This document shows, piece after piece, positions 7,892 to 17,293 of a stretch of DNA of 64,000 nucleotides. The stretch's first letter is position 1. Each line of letters opens with the position of its first letter. Location of the stretch: the NCBI RefSeq assembly GCF_000013565.1, contig NC_007802.1, positions 2,170,001 to 2,234,000 of the forward strand, read 5' to 3'. Both the position numbers and the translations under genes were made by a program. This stretch comes from Jannaschia sp. CCS1. Its GTDB lineage: Bacteria > Pseudomonadota > Alphaproteobacteria > Rhodobacterales > Rhodobacteraceae. Below the pieces are notes generated by a model, which saw only the letters and a program-made list of their open reading frames with translations, ran no database searches and was not told the DNA's origin.

Positions 7892-10051
7892 TCAGGCGAA
7901 GGTTTGGGAGAAGGCGTTGGTATAGGTCGCTGACAGATCCGCAAGCGGTGCCTCAGATGTGCCGATGCGCAGGCTGGCGCCGCCCACTTTGCCGACGGTG
8001 GCCAATGGCACGCCCGCGCGGCCCGCAGCGACCATCAGCGCTTCGGCTGCGTCGAAGGAGGTGGAGATCAGATAGCGCGCCTGATCCTCGCCGAAAAGCG
8101 TGGCGGTGTCGCCGACATCAAGCGTGATGCCGCAGCCCGCCGCATGGGCGACCTCGAATGCCGCCAGCGCGAGGCCGCCATCGCTGAGGTCCGTACAGGC
8201 CCCGATCCAGTCGCGGTTGTCGCGGATGAAATCGCCGTTGCGCTTTTCGGCCCCCAGATCGACATGGGGCGCGTCGCCGTCTTCGCGGTTGAAGACCTCC
8301 GCCAACAAGGCGGATTGCCCCAGATGGCCGTTGGTGTCGCCCACCAGAAGCAAAACGTGGCCGTCGCGCGCGGTGCCTGCGATCAGGTCGTCCATGCTGG
8401 AGAGCAGGCCAACGGCCCCGATGGTCGGCGTGGGCAGAATGCCGGTGCCGTCCGTCTCGTTATAAAGCGACACATTGCCCGAGACGATGGGCGTGTCGAG
8501 GGCCAGGCAGGCCTCCCCAATGCCTTTGATCGCGCCGACGAACTGGCCCATGATTTCCGGCTTTTCGGGGTTGCCGAAATTCATGTTATCCGTTGTTGCC
8601 AGAGGCTTGGCACCCACAGCTGTCAGATTTCGGTAGGCTTCCGCGACCGCCTGTTTGCCGCCCTCCACAGGGTTTGCCTTCACGTAGCGCGGCGTCACGT
8701 CGGAGGTGAAGGCCAGCGCCTTGTCCGTCCCGTGAACCCGCACCACGCCTGCGCCGAGGCCGGGGGACATGACGGTGTCGCCCATCACCTGATGGTCATA
8801 CTGCTGGTACACCCACTGGCGCGAGCAATAGTTGGGCGAGAAGAGAAGCGCGCGCAGGGCGTCGATGGGATCCACCTCGGGCACCGCGTCCATGTCGTGG
8901 GCCGGGTCGGTCGGCACCCAGGGACGGTCGTACTCGGGCGCGGTGGACGCCAGCTTGGACAGGGGCAGATCGGCCTTTGTTTCGCCGTTGTGGACAATGA
9001 CGAAGCGATCTTCGGGGATTGTTTCGCCCACGACGGCAAAATCGAGGTCCCATTTTTCAAATATCGCCCGTGCCGTGTCTTCCAGCTCGGGCTTGAGGAC
9101 CATCAGCATCCGTTCCTGGCTTTCCGACAGCATCATCTCATAGGCGGTCATCGCGTCTTCGCGGATCGGCACGGCGTCAAGGTTCAGGCGGATGCCAAGC
9201 CCGCCCTTGTCGCCCATCTCAACGGCGGAACACGTCAGGCCAGCGGCCCCCATATCCTGAATGGAAATCACGGCGCCAGAGGCCATCAGTTCCAGCGTCG
9301 CCTCCAAAAGGCGCTTTTCGGTGAACGGGTCACCGACCTGCACGGTGGGGCGTTTTTCTTCGATCGTGTCGTCAAATTCAGCGGAGGCCATGGTGGCCCC
9401 GCCCACGCCATCGCGGCCCGTCTTGGCGCCCAGATAGACGACGGGCATGCCGACGCCGGAGGCCGCAGAATAGAAGATCTTGTCGGTGTCCGCGAGGCCT
9501 GCGGCAAACGCATTGACCAGACAATTGCCGTTATAGGCGGGGTGGAACCGGACTTCGCCGCCAATGGTCGGCACGCCGAAGCAATTGCCGTAACCGCCGA
9601 CGCCCTCGACCACGCCGTGGACCAGCTGCCGGGTTTTGGGGTGCGCGACCTCTCCGAAGCTGAGCGAATTCATCGCCGCAATCGGCCGCGCGCCCATGGT
9701 GAAGACGTCGCGCAGAATGCCGCCCACGCCGGTGGCAGCCCCCTGGTAGGGCTCGATGTAAGAGGGGTGGTTGTGGCTTTCCATCTTGAAGACCACGCAT
9801 TGGCCATCACCGATATCGACGATGCCTGCGTTTTCCCCGGGGCCGCAAATGACCTGTGGGCCTTCGGTGGGCAGGGTCCGCAGCCATTTCTTGGAGGACT
9901 TGTAGGAACAATGCTCGTTCCACATGGCAGAGAAAATGCCCATCTCGGTATAATTCGGCGCACGTCCGAGGATCTTGTTCACCTCGGCATATTCATCGTC
10001 GGTGAAGCCATGGGCCTTGATGATATCGTCTGTAATGGTCGGCTCGGTCAT
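7892..10051 (-). CDS. purL: Phosphoribosylformylglycinamidine synthase, large subunit (PurL)
   Basis: PurL catalyses the ATP-dependent amidation of FGAR to FGAM in de novo purine synthesis, using ammonia from PurQ. The 719-residue length matches the small-type PurL that works with separate PurS and PurQ. Visible motifs are [13 protein letters not shown] near the N-terminus (catalytic His), the Gly-rich GPGENAG and [20 protein letters not shown], and the ATP/Mg-site motif [19 protein letters not shown]. The second half repeats the fold ([17 protein letters not shown]). The gene reads towards bolA and grxD. A long open frame on the other strand is its shadow. Confidence 0.97.
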   Translation of the reverse strand: MTEPTITDDIIKAHGFTDDEYAEVNKILGRAPNYTEMGIFSAMWNEHCSYKSSKKWLRTLPTEGPQVICGPGENAGIVDIGDGQCVVFKMESHNHPSYIEPYQGAATGVGGILRDVFTMGARPIAAMNSLSFGEVAHPKTRQLVHGVVEGVGGYGNCFGVPTIGGEVRFHPAYNGNCLVNAFAAGLADTDKIFYSAASGVGMPVVYLGAKTGRDGVGGATMASAEFDDTIEEKRPTVQVGDPFTEKRLLEATLELMASGAVISIQDMGAAGLTCSAVEMGDKGGLGIRLNLDAVPIREDAMTAYEMMLSESQERMLMVLKPELEDTARAIFEKWDLDFAVVGETIPEDRFVIVHNGETKADLPLSKLASTAPEYDRPWVPTDPAHDMDAVPEVDPIDALRALLFSPNYCSRQWVYQQYDHQVMGDTVMSPGLGAGVVRVHGTDKALAFTSDVTPRYVKANPVEGGKQAVAEAYRNLTAVGAKPLATTDNMNFGNPEKPEIMGQFVGAIKGIGEACLALDTPIVSGNVSLYNETDGTGILPTPTIGAVGLLSSMDDLIAGTARDGHVLLLVGDTNGHLGQSALLAEVFNREDGDAPHVDLGAEKRNGDFIRDNRDWIGACTDLSDGGLALAAFEVAHAAGCGITLDVGDTATLFGEDQARYLISTSFDAAEALMVAAGRAGVPLATVGKVGGASLRIGTSEAPLADLSATYTNAFSQTFA

Positions 10052-10152
10052 GCAAGTCCCCCGTTTGGGACGGAGCTATAGAGGGCCTCTGGCGGAGAGG
10101 AAAGGGCCGCGCATGCCGCGCCTGTGGTCGCGGGGGGCTGATGGGCGGGCGG

Positions 10153-10626
10153 TCAGACGGGGCGACGGAAGATGATGGCAGTGGGATGGGTAAAGCCCGG
10201 GTGGGTGAACAGATCGTGTTGGGTAAAGCCCATCGCCAGATAGGCGGTGTGGTTCTCCACCAGTTCGACCCGCGCATAAAGCTGCAACACGGGCAGGTTC
10301 AACGCCCGGGCACGGAGAGCGGCGGCCTCGACCATCGCCCGCGCGAGCCCTTGCTTGCGGTGGGTTGCGGCCACGGCCAGCTTGCCAATCTCGTATGTCC
10401 CGTCCTGGCGCGCGCCGAACCCGCAGGCCACCGGCTGGTCCCCGTCGCGGATCAGGAACAGATCCTCGGCCAGTGCCTTGGCGATCACGTCGTCCTGGGA
10501 CATGGACATCAGGGCCGATGGCGGATCGATCCGGCCTTCCATCGGCGCATATGCGGCCCGCAGCAGGGCATCAAGCGCGCGCCAATCCTCGATGTTCGGA
10601 TTTGTTTCAACTTTGGAAACAGTCAA
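10153..10626 (-). CDS. GNAT family N-acetyltransferase
   Basis: The protein has 157 residues if it starts at TTG 10626, where GGGGGTGAG lies a few bases upstream. The frame stays open upstream to 10749, but that part would cross a terminator hairpin and is poorly coding. The GNAT core is visible: IGKLAVAATHRKQGLARAMV (motif A, acetyl-CoA pyrophosphate loop RKQGLA) at about residues 76-95 and LYARVELVENHTAYLAMGF (motif B) at about 110-128. The family acetylates amines on small molecules or proteins; no substrate can be predicted. It lies 101 bp upstream of purL on the same strand. Confidence 0.85.
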   Translation of the reverse strand: MTVSKVETNPNIEDWRALDALLRAAYAPMEGRIDPPSALMSMSQDDVIAKALAEDLFLIRDGDQPVACGFGARQDGTYEIGKLAVAATHRKQGLARAMVEAAALRARALNLPVLQLYARVELVENHTAYLAMGFTQHDLFTHPGFTHPTAIIFRRPV

Positions 10627-10674
10627 CCTGCACTCACCCCCGCCGGGTCGCGCCAGCCCGCGTCCCCATCTCTC

Positions 10675-10702
10675 AAAAAAAAGGCCGAGACGAGTCTCGG
10701 CC
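10675..10702 (-). terminator. Strong rho-independent terminator
   Basis: A perfect 8-bp stem, GGCCGAGA / TCTCGGCC (10683-10690 and 10695-10702) with a 4-nt loop, is followed on the minus strand by eight T residues. It ends transcripts coming from the LysR gene or from the candidate small RNA just upstream, and insulates the GNAT gene. Confidence 0.9.
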
Positions 10703-10840
10703 GAAGTCCAACAGGGAGGTATTGGAGCGCCGTCAGACGACGTTTCCAATACTTGATGAAGTAAGTGGCTAAGTGCTTCCGATCAAGGCAAATCAGGGCT
10801 TGCGTCTGCAAAGCAGGTATGTCTGTGGCGCATAGCACAC
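10675..10840 (-). ncRNA. Candidate small RNA downstream of the LysR gene
   Basis: The stretch of about 190 bases between the LysR stop codon and the terminator contains no convincing gene but is highly structured on the minus strand. GTATTGGA and TCCAATAC pair (10745-10752 with 10719-10726), enclosing a second stem CGTC/GACG. Next comes an unpaired CCTCCCT (10713-10719 region), which is complementary to a Shine-Dalgarno sequence, then the terminator hairpin with its T-run. Two hairpins around an exposed CU-rich anti-SD segment is a common trans-acting sRNA layout. The 5' end is a guess; the RNA could be processed from the LysR mRNA. A 71-residue open frame across this region runs through the terminator stem and is not credible. 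Confidence 0.42.
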
Positions 10841-10866
10841 ATCCAAAGGTGTCATTTGCCTATCGT

Positions 10867-11781
10867 TTAGGCAGCCGTAATCGCCTCAGCCTCCCGTTGT
10901 CGGCGGCGATAGGCGATGACCTCTTCGCTGACAAAATCGCGGAACACCTCGATCCGGCGGGATTGGCGCAACTCCTCGGGGTAGGCGAGGAAGACCGGCA
11001 CTTCTGCGGATTCAACCTCCGGCAGCACCCGGACCAGATCGGGGAAATCCTGGATTAGATAATCAGGCAACACCCCGATACCAAGATCATGGATGACGGC
11101 CTGCAGGACACCGAAATAATTGTTCACCGCAAGGGTCGAGCCCACATCATAGCTGAGCAGTTCGCGCACCAGAATGGCCCCCGCGCTGACCTGTGCGGCC
11201 GCCGCGTTCTGTGAGATCAGGCGATGATTACCCAAGGCGTGAATGCTGTCGGGCATCCCGTGCTTTTCGATGTAGGAGGGCGTCGCATAAAGACGCATGT
11301 TGATCGTCATCAGGCGGCGGCGGATCAGGTCGGCCTGCGACGGCTCTTTCATGCGGATGGCCACGTCGGCCTCGCGCATCGGCAGATCCAGCAGGCGTTC
11401 TTCCAGCATCAGGTCGATCTTGAGATCGGGGTATTTCTCGTAAAGGGCGGGCAGACGCGGGGCCAGCCAGAGGGAGCCGAAGCCAATGGTCGTCGTCACC
11501 CGCAGCTCGCCAAAGACCTCTTCCTCACTGTCGCGAATGCGCGCAGACGCGGCATCAAGGCGCTTGGTCATGTGGCGTGTGGCATCAAACAACAACTCAC
11601 CCTGTTCCGTCAGGATCAGACCCCGCGCATGGCGGTGAAACAGCGTTGTATCAAGGCCTTCCTCCAGCGCGCGGATCTGACGAGACACGGCGGATTGGCT
11701 GAGATGCAGCGTATCGCCCGCATGGGTCAGGGACCCCGCCGAGGCCACCGCATGAAAGATGCGCAACTTGTCCCAATCCAT
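10867..11781 (-). CDS. LysR family transcriptional regulator
   Basis: The 304-residue protein starts with the canonical LysR winged helix: DWDKLRIFHAVASAGSLTHAGDTLHLSQSAVSRQIRALEE (residues 2-41), with the recognition helix at LSQSAVSRQI. A substrate-binding domain follows (LRVTTTIGFGSLWLAPRLP; IGVLPDYLI). It is transcribed away from the indolepyruvate oxidoreductase gene across a 166-bp gap that contains a LysR-type inverted repeat, so it may regulate that gene and itself. The effector is unknown. A structured, possibly sRNA-encoding region and a strong terminator follow its stop codon. Confidence 0.93.
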   Translation of the reverse strand: MDWDKLRIFHAVASAGSLTHAGDTLHLSQSAVSRQIRALEEGLDTTLFHRHARGLILTEQGELLFDATRHMTKRLDAASARIRDSEEEVFGELRVTTTIGFGSLWLAPRLPALYEKYPDLKIDLMLEERLLDLPMREADVAIRMKEPSQADLIRRRLMTINMRLYATPSYIEKHGMPDSIHALGNHRLISQNAAAAQVSAGAILVRELLSYDVGSTLAVNNYFGVLQAVIHDLGIGVLPDYLIQDFPDLVRVLPEVESAEVPVFLAYPEELRQSRRIEVFRDFVSEEVIAYRRRQREAEAITAA

Positions 11782-11891
11782 CGTAAAACCTCAAATAAAT
11801 GCGTGCAGAGCGCACCGTAAGGGGGCCATGCTGCAGGTGCAAAGGCTTTCTGACAGATGCGGGTTACCGGCGGATGAAGACAGAGATAGAC

Positions 11892-11910
11892 AGGTCAGCC
11901 TTTGTGACCT
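11892..11910 (+). promoter_or_regulatory. Candidate LysR-type binding site (T-N11-A inverted repeat)
   Basis: AGGTCA (11892-11897) and TGACCT (11905-11910) form a perfect 6-bp inverted repeat with a 7-bp spacer. This contains TCA-N7-TGA, i.e. the T-N11-A pattern of LysR-family sites. It lies about 38 bases upstream of the oxidoreductase start and in the intergenic region shared with the divergent LysR gene. Confidence 0.5.
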
Positions 11911-11947
11911 ATAAGACAGGCAGACATTTGACGCACGGGAGGTCCCA

Positions 11948-14900
11948 ATGGGGGTGCAGCAGGTCTCGCTGAATGACAAATTCGATCTTACGAAATCACC
12001 GGTTTTGCTGAACGGCACCCAGGCACTGGTCCGCCTGATGCTGATGCAGAAGGCCCGCGATGCGCAGGCGGGGCTGAACACGGCGGGGTTTGTCTCGGGC
12101 TACCGGGGATCGCCCCTGGGCGCCGTGGATTTGCAGATGGCCCGCGCGGGCAAGGTTCTGGAGGCCTCGGACATCACCTTCAAGCCGGGCCTGAATGAGG
12201 ATCTCGCCGCCACCGCCCATTGGGGCGCGCAGAAGGCGGAATTGCGGGGCGAGGGCAAGTTCGATGGCGTCTTCGGCCTGTGGTACGGCAAGGGGCCGGG
12301 CGTTGACCGCACCGGCGATGTGATGCGCCACGTCAACATGGCGGGCACGTCGAAACGTGGCGGCGTGATCATGGCGATGGGCGATGACCACACGGGCGAG
12401 TCGTCCACCGTCTGTCACCAATCCGACTGGGCGATGGTCGATGCCCATATGCCGGTGCTGAGCCCTGCCGGCGTGCAGGAAATCCTGGATTACGGCACCT
12501 ATGCCTATGCTTTGTCGCGCTATGCGGGCGTTTGGGTGGGCCTGAAATGCGTGAAAGATAATGTGGAGGCCACGGCAGTGGTCGATGCACGTCCGGACCG
12601 GATGCATTTCGTGGAGCCGGAGTTTGAGTTGCCCGAGGGCGGGCTGAATATCCGCCTCGGCGATCACTGGATCCCGCAGGAAGAACGCCTTCTGGAGCAC
12701 AAGCGCTACGCGGCGGAGGCGTTTTCCCACGCCAACAAGATCGACAAACGGGTCCACGGCCGCGCGGGTGCGAAGATCGGGCTGGTTGCGGCGGGCAAGA
12801 ACTGGCTGGACCTGCTAAGCGCGCTGGACGCCCTCGGGATCGATCAAGATGAGGCCGAAAAGCTCGGGATCACAACCTATAAGGTGGGGCAGACCTGGCC
12901 GCTGGACATGCGCGGGTTCCACGATTGGGCCGAAGGGCTCGACCTGATCGTTGTGGTGGAAGAGAAGCGCAAGCTGATCGAAGTGCAGGTGAAAGAGGCG
13001 ATCTTCGATGATCGTCAGGGTCGCCGCGTCTACGGGTACAAGGACGGGCAGGGGAATACCCTGTTTCCAATGCATTTCGCGCTGGATCCGGCGGACATTG
13101 CCGTGAAACTGGGCAACATCCTGATCGAGGAGGGGTGCGCCACGGATCGCGTGCGGGCGGGCATCGCGACGGTGGAGGACGCGCGCCGTGCCTCCAACGC
13201 GCCCGATCTGGCGAAGCGCACGCCGTGGTTCTGCTCGGGCTGTCCGCACAATTCATCGACCAAGGTGCCCGATGGGTCGCGCGCCGGGGCGGGCATCGGC
13301 TGTCACTTCATGGCCAAATGGATGGACCGCGAGACGGAGGCCTATACCCATATGGGTGGCGAGGGCGTGAACTGGGTGGGCGAGTCGCTGTTTTCCAAGC
13401 GCGACCACATGTTCCAGAACCTCGGTGAGGGCACATATAACCACTCCGGCATCCTCGCCATCCGGGCGGCTTTGGCGGCTGGCACGAACATCACCTACAA
13501 GATCCTGTTCAACGATGCCGTCGCCATGACCGGCGGGCAGACCAATGAGGGGGAGCTGTCGCCCGGCCGCATTGCCCACGAGCTGACGGCCATGGGTGTG
13601 GGCGAGGTCGCGCTGGTCTATGACGAGAAGGAAGACGTGGATTTCGCCAGCTTCCCCAAGGATGTGGCGCGGTTCGGACGCGATGACTTGATGAACGTGC
13701 AGGAGTGCATGGCCAAAGTGCAGGGCGTCAGCGCCATCATCTATGTGCAGACCTGCGCGGCTGAGAAACGCCGTCGCCGCAAGCGCGGGACGTTCCCGGA
13801 TATCGACAAGCGCGTGTTTATCAACACCGATGTTTGCGAGGGCTGCGGCGATTGCGGCGTACAGTCGAACTGCGTCTCCATCGTGCCGGTGGAAACCGAG
13901 TTGGGCCGCAAACGGGCGATTGACCAATCGACCTGCAACAAGGATTTTTCCTGCGTCAAAGGGTTTTGCCCGTCCTTCGTGACGCTGGAGGGCGCGGTGA
14001 TCCGCAAGGAGGCCTCGGCTTCCGTCGATCTGGACGGCCTGCCAACGCCGGATCTGCCGGTTATCGACGGGACCCACAACGTGCTGGTCACCGGCGTGGG
14101 CGGCACCGGCGTGGTGACAATCGGCGCCGTCATGGCCCAAGCCGCGCAGCTGGATGGCAAAGGCGCGGGCATGATCGAGATGGCGGGACTGGCGCAAAAG
14201 GGCGGCGCCGTTGCGATCCACCTGCGCCTTGCGAACCGGCCCGAGGATATCGCCGCGATCCGCGTGGGCGCGGGGGAGGCCGATGCGGTCATCGGCGGTG
14301 ATCTGGTGGTCACCGGCGGCGCAAAGACGCTGGCGCAGATGAAGACCGGGCGCACAGGTGCGGCGGTCAACAGCCATGAAATCACCACTGGGGACTTCAC
14401 GCTCGATACGGAATTCACCATTCCGGGCAAGGACTTGGAGGTCGCTCTTCAAGCGCGTTTGCGCGAAAATTTGGTGCTGTTCGATGCCACCGAACTGGCG
14501 CGTGTTCTGCTTGGGGATTCGATTTTCTCCAACATGATGACGTTTGGGGCGGCCTGGCAGATGGGCCTCGTGCCGCTGTCGCGTGAGGCAATCATGGAGG
14601 CCATCGCCATGAACGGCGCGGCAATCGAGGCCAACCGGCAGGCGTTTGAGATGGGCCGTTGGGCCGTTGTGAACCCCGATCAGGCGGCGCGGCTGACACT
14701 GTCCAATGTGGTGGCAAAGCCCAGGACGCTGGACGAGACCATTGCCTTCCGCGAGGCGCATCTAGTGGCGTATCAGGGCAAGCGGCTGGCGAAGCGCTAC
14801 CGCAAGCTGGTCGACGCCGTCACCGACCCCCGCCTGAAGGAGGCAGTCGCGAAGGGCTACCACAAGCTATTGGCCTACAAGGATGAATATGAGGTCGCCC

Positions 14901-15346
14901 GCCTGCATCTGGAGACAGAGGCCAAGGCACGCGAGACCTTCACCGGTGAGTTCAAGATGACCTACCACCTTGCGCCGCCAATGCTGCCGGGGCGCGACGC
15001 GGCGGGTCGCCCGAAAAAGCGGGAGTTCGGCCCTTGGGTGGGTGGCGTTTACAAGGCGCTCGCCAAGATGAAGGGCTTGCGCGGCACGCCGCTGGATGTC
15101 TTCGGCTACGCGGCAGAGCGGCGGGCGGAGCGGGCGTTGATCAAGCAGTTTGAGGCAGACATGAAGGCGTGGCTGCCACAGGCGGACGCGGCGCGCATGG
15201 ATGCGGTGGTGGCGTTGGCGGAATTGCCCCTCAGCATCCGTGGCTTCGGGCCGGTGAAAGACAAGAACGCCGCAAAGGCCGCAAGGCGGCGGGACGAGCT
15301 GTTGGTCGCCTTGCAAACCGGACAGATGGCCCAGGCGGCGGAGTAA
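11948..15346 (+). CDS. Indolepyruvate ferredoxin oxidoreductase family protein (fused IorA-IorB type)
   Basis: This 1132-residue enzyme oxidatively decarboxylates aryl or branched 2-oxo acids to acyl-CoA with ferredoxin as acceptor. N-terminal pyrimidine-binding domain: NGTQALVRLMLMQKARD and TAGFVSGYRGSPLG. TPP/Mg-binding region: GAGIGCHFMAKW and GGEGVNWVGESLF (about 445-480). A single Cys-rich 4Fe-4S region CEGCGDCGVQSNC (about 630) is followed by CNKDFSCVKGFCPSF. C-terminal gamma-type domain: GVGGTGVVTIGAVMAQA (about 716) and GLAQKGGAV. The fusion of both subunits in one chain is typical of Proteobacteria. The start is ATG 11948 after GGGAGGTCCC. A LysR regulator is divergent. Confidence 0.93.
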   Translation: MGVQQVSLNDKFDLTKSPVLLNGTQALVRLMLMQKARDAQAGLNTAGFVSGYRGSPLGAVDLQMARAGKVLEASDITFKPGLNEDLAATAHWGAQKAELRGEGKFDGVFGLWYGKGPGVDRTGDVMRHVNMAGTSKRGGVIMAMGDDHTGESSTVCHQSDWAMVDAHMPVLSPAGVQEILDYGTYAYALSRYAGVWVGLKCVKDNVEATAVVDARPDRMHFVEPEFELPEGGLNIRLGDHWIPQEERLLEHKRYAAEAFSHANKIDKRVHGRAGAKIGLVAAGKNWLDLLSALDALGIDQDEAEKLGITTYKVGQTWPLDMRGFHDWAEGLDLIVVVEEKRKLIEVQVKEAIFDDRQGRRVYGYKDGQGNTLFPMHFALDPADIAVKLGNILIEEGCATDRVRAGIATVEDARRASNAPDLAKRTPWFCSGCPHNSSTKVPDGSRAGAGIGCHFMAKWMDRETEAYTHMGGEGVNWVGESLFSKRDHMFQNLGEGTYNHSGILAIRAALAAGTNITYKILFNDAVAMTGGQTNEGELSPGRIAHELTAMGVGEVALVYDEKEDVDFASFPKDVARFGRDDLMNVQECMAKVQGVSAIIYVQTCAAEKRRRRKRGTFPDIDKRVFINTDVCEGCGDCGVQSNCVSIVPVETELGRKRAIDQSTCNKDFSCVKGFCPSFVTLEGAVIRKEASASVDLDGLPTPDLPVIDGTHNVLVTGVGGTGVVTIGAVMAQAAQLDGKGAGMIEMAGLAQKGGAVAIHLRLANRPEDIAAIRVGAGEADAVIGGDLVVTGGAKTLAQMKTGRTGAAVNSHEITTGDFTLDTEFTIPGKDLEVALQARLRENLVLFDATELARVLLGDSIFSNMMTFGAAWQMGLVPLSREAIMEAIAMNGAAIEANRQAFEMGRWAVVNPDQAARLTLSNVVAKPRTLDETIAFREAHLVAYQGKRLAKRYRKLVDAVTDPRLKEAVAKGYHKLLAYKDEYEVARLHLETEAKARETFTGEFKMTYHLAPPMLPGRDAAGRPKKREFGPWVGGVYKALAKMKGLRGTPLDVFGYAAERRAERALIKQFEADMKAWLPQADAARMDAVVALAELPLSIRGFGPVKDKNAAKAARRRDELLVALQTGQMAQAAE

Positions 15347-15440
15347 CTGCCCCCATCACCGGTCATCGCGATTATTTGGTCCTGGGCCTTTTGCACAAGG
15401 GGCCGCTGGGGTAGCACTCCCTCAACGAATGGGGGGATGC

Positions 15441-16265
15441 ATGCCCGAATTAGCTGAGTTTTTGCCGATGCTGGCGCTGATCCTTGCGATTGGGGCCATG
15501 GCCGGCGTTATCGCGGGCCTTCTTGGCGTGGGCGGCGGCATTGTCCTGGTGCCCGCGTTCTTCTTTGCCTTTGAAGGGCTTGGATACAGCACCGATGGGT
15601 TGATGCAGATCTGCCTTGCCACGTCGCTGGCCACGATTGTGGTGACGTCGGTCAGGTCCGTCATGGGCCACCACAAGAAGGGGGCGGTGGACTGGGATAT
15701 CCTGCGCGCCTGGGGGCCGGGCATCGCCATCGGCGCGGCTTTGGGTGTCATCGTGGCCAGTGGCCTCCGCAACGAAGTGTTGATGGCCATTTTCGGTGTT
15801 CTGGGTCTTGGCGTGGGCCTTTACATGGCGCTTGGACGGTCTGAGTGGCGGTTGGGCGACCAGATGCCCGGAGCCTTCGGCACCATCGCCTCATCGCCGG
15901 TCCTGGGGTTTCTGTCGGTCCTGATGGGGATTGGCGGCGGGTCCTTCGGGGTACCGATGATGACGCTGTTTGGCGTGGCGATCCACCGGGCGGTGGCGAC
16001 GGCGGCGGGCTTCGGTGTGATCATCGCGGTGCCTGCGGTCATTGGATTTCTTCTGACGGGCAGTGATGTGGCCAACCGGCCGCCCTATGCTGTGGGCCAG
16101 GTCAATATCGTGGCCTTCGTGGCCGTCATCGCGATGACGCTGATCACCACGCCATGGGGCGTGAAGCTGGCCCATGCGATGGACCCCAAACCGCTCAAGC
16201 GCGTCTTTGCGGTCTTCATCATGATCATGGCGCTCAACATGCTGCGCAAGGCCTCTGGTTATTGA
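15441..16265 (+). CDS. TauE/SafE family membrane transporter
   Basis: The 274-residue membrane protein has about eight hydrophobic segments and the two TauE/SafE repeat signatures: MAGVIAGLLGVGGGIVLVPAFF near the N-terminus and GFLSVLMGIGGGSFGVPMMTLFG in the second half. Family members are proposed exporters of sulfite, sulfoacetate or other organic anions; the substrate cannot be assigned here. The start at ATG 15441 is preceded by GGGGGGA; an in-frame ATG at 15429 is less well placed. The stop overlaps a TTG that probably starts the next gene. Confidence 0.9.
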   Translation: MPELAEFLPMLALILAIGAMAGVIAGLLGVGGGIVLVPAFFFAFEGLGYSTDGLMQICLATSLATIVVTSVRSVMGHHKKGAVDWDILRAWGPGIAIGAALGVIVASGLRNEVLMAIFGVLGLGVGLYMALGRSEWRLGDQMPGAFGTIASSPVLGFLSVLMGIGGGSFGVPMMTLFGVAIHRAVATAAGFGVIIAVPAVIGFLLTGSDVANRPPYAVGQVNIVAFVAVIAMTLITTPWGVKLAHAMDPKPLKRVFAVFIMIMALNMLRKASGY

Positions 16266-17026
16266 GCTGGCTCACGGCCGGGTGGCAGGTTTTCCCGGCT
16301 GAGCCTGCCGTTGAGGCCTGGGTCGCGGCGGCGCAGATGCCTGCGTTGACAGCGGCGCAGCAGGAACCGAGGCGCCATGGCGGCACGTGGTGTGTGGGTG
16401 TCGATGCCCTTCCCAATGACGCGATGGGAAGGGTGGCCGGAGGACCTTTCCTGGGTGGCGCGGCCTACGCAAGCGCTGTGCAAATGACGGACGTTGCCAC
16501 GCTGCATCGCGCGCAGGTCTCCGTCACGTATCCCGGGTATCCTGGGCAGGACGCCGATGAAAGTGACGCGAACCATCGCTTTCGTCTGACCCGCGATGCC
16601 GCGCATCTGGATGGGTTACTGCCCCTTGGTCGGGAGAGACGCCGTCATCTGATCGAACCCCATGCGTGGATTTTGGGCGTTCCGTTGACCGTTGCTGATC
16701 CGGACGCCGCGCCATTGGTGGTGTGGGAGGGAAGTCACCGCAGGGTCCGCCGCGCGTTTGAGGCGGCGTTTGCAGGGACGTCGCCGGAGAATTTTGCCCG
16801 CGTCGACGTGACAGACATCTACAAAGAGGTGCGCCGCGACGTGCTGAAGACCTGCGCCCGGGTTGAGGTGCCGCTTATCCCCGGTCAGTCGGTTCTGCTG
16901 CACCGGATGCTGATCCACGGGGTCGCGCCCTGGCAAAACGGGGCCCGGTCTGCGCCTGAGGGCCGCGCGATCGCCTATTTCCGGCCCTGCTTTGACGACC
17001 CGGCCCGGTGGCTGAGCGCGCCTTAA
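16262..17026 (+). CDS. Phytanoyl-CoA dioxygenase-like protein, iron site unclear
   Basis: The protein has about 254 residues if it begins at TTG 16262, overlapping the TauE stop; no better start is visible and the frame is open upstream inside TauE. The segment LIEPHAWILGVPLTVAD, then APLVVWEGSHRRVRRAFEAAF, then IPGQSVLLHRMLIHGVAPW matches the layout of PhyH-type Fe(II)/2-oxoglutarate dioxygenases (strand with HxD, PGSHR-like turn, distal HG). The expected Asp of HxD reads as HAW, so either the alignment is shifted or the metal site is degenerate. No signal peptide. Its last 4 bases overlap the convergent DUF2945 gene. Confidence 0.55.
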   Translation: MSWLTAGWQVFPAEPAVEAWVAAAQMPALTAAQQEPRRHGGTWCVGVDALPNDAMGRVAGGPFLGGAAYASAVQMTDVATLHRAQVSVTYPGYPGQDADESDANHRFRLTRDAAHLDGLLPLGRERRRHLIEPHAWILGVPLTVADPDAAPLVVWEGSHRRVRRAFEAAFAGTSPENFARVDVTDIYKEVRRDVLKTCARVEVPLIPGQSVLLHRMLIHGVAPWQNGARSAPEGRAIAYFRPCFDDPARWLSAP

Positions 17027-17238
17027 GCCTTGGACACTTCGGAGGACAGTTTCAGCACGCCGTCGCCATCGTCCTGTTCGATGTAAAGGGCGGGGTCGTC
17101 GTCCGATCCGTTGCGCGTGACCTCGCTGCCTTGCAGTTTGCGGGTGATGCTGTCGGTGTAGGTTTTCTCCACCGTGCCGGTCCCGGTGCCGTTGCCCCAG
17201 TCCCACTTCACCTTGTCGCCTTTGGAATAGCTGGCCAT
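17023..17238 (-). CDS. DUF2945 (HVA1/TUDOR-like) small protein
   Basis: The 71-residue acidic protein has the DUF2945 pattern: SKGDKVKWDWGNGTGTGTVEKTY at the N-terminus, then DDDPALYIEQDDGDGVLKLSSEV at the C-terminus. The fold is a small beta-barrel related to Tudor domains; its bacterial function is not known. GGAGGGACCGAC precedes the ATG at 17238. The gene overlaps the convergent PhyH-like gene by 4 bases. Confidence 0.85.
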   Translation of the reverse strand: MASYSKGDKVKWDWGNGTGTGTVEKTYTDSITRKLQGSEVTRNGSDDDPALYIEQDDGDGVLKLSSEVSKA

Positions 17239-17293
17239 GTCGGTCCCTCCTTGATCAGAGGGGTAACGTGCGGATATCGTGTTGGTTCCGCCG

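Noticed and set aside
8144-10081. 645-codon open frame on the plus strand
   Set aside because: It is entirely antisense to purL, whose motifs are complete; the translation is His/Gly/Arg-rich with no family features.
10623-10838. 71-codon minus-strand frame over the candidate sRNA
   Set aside because: It runs through the terminator stem and T-run and has no ribosome-binding site.
13253-14761. 502-codon open frame on the minus strand
   Set aside because: It is a shadow of the indolepyruvate oxidoreductase gene.
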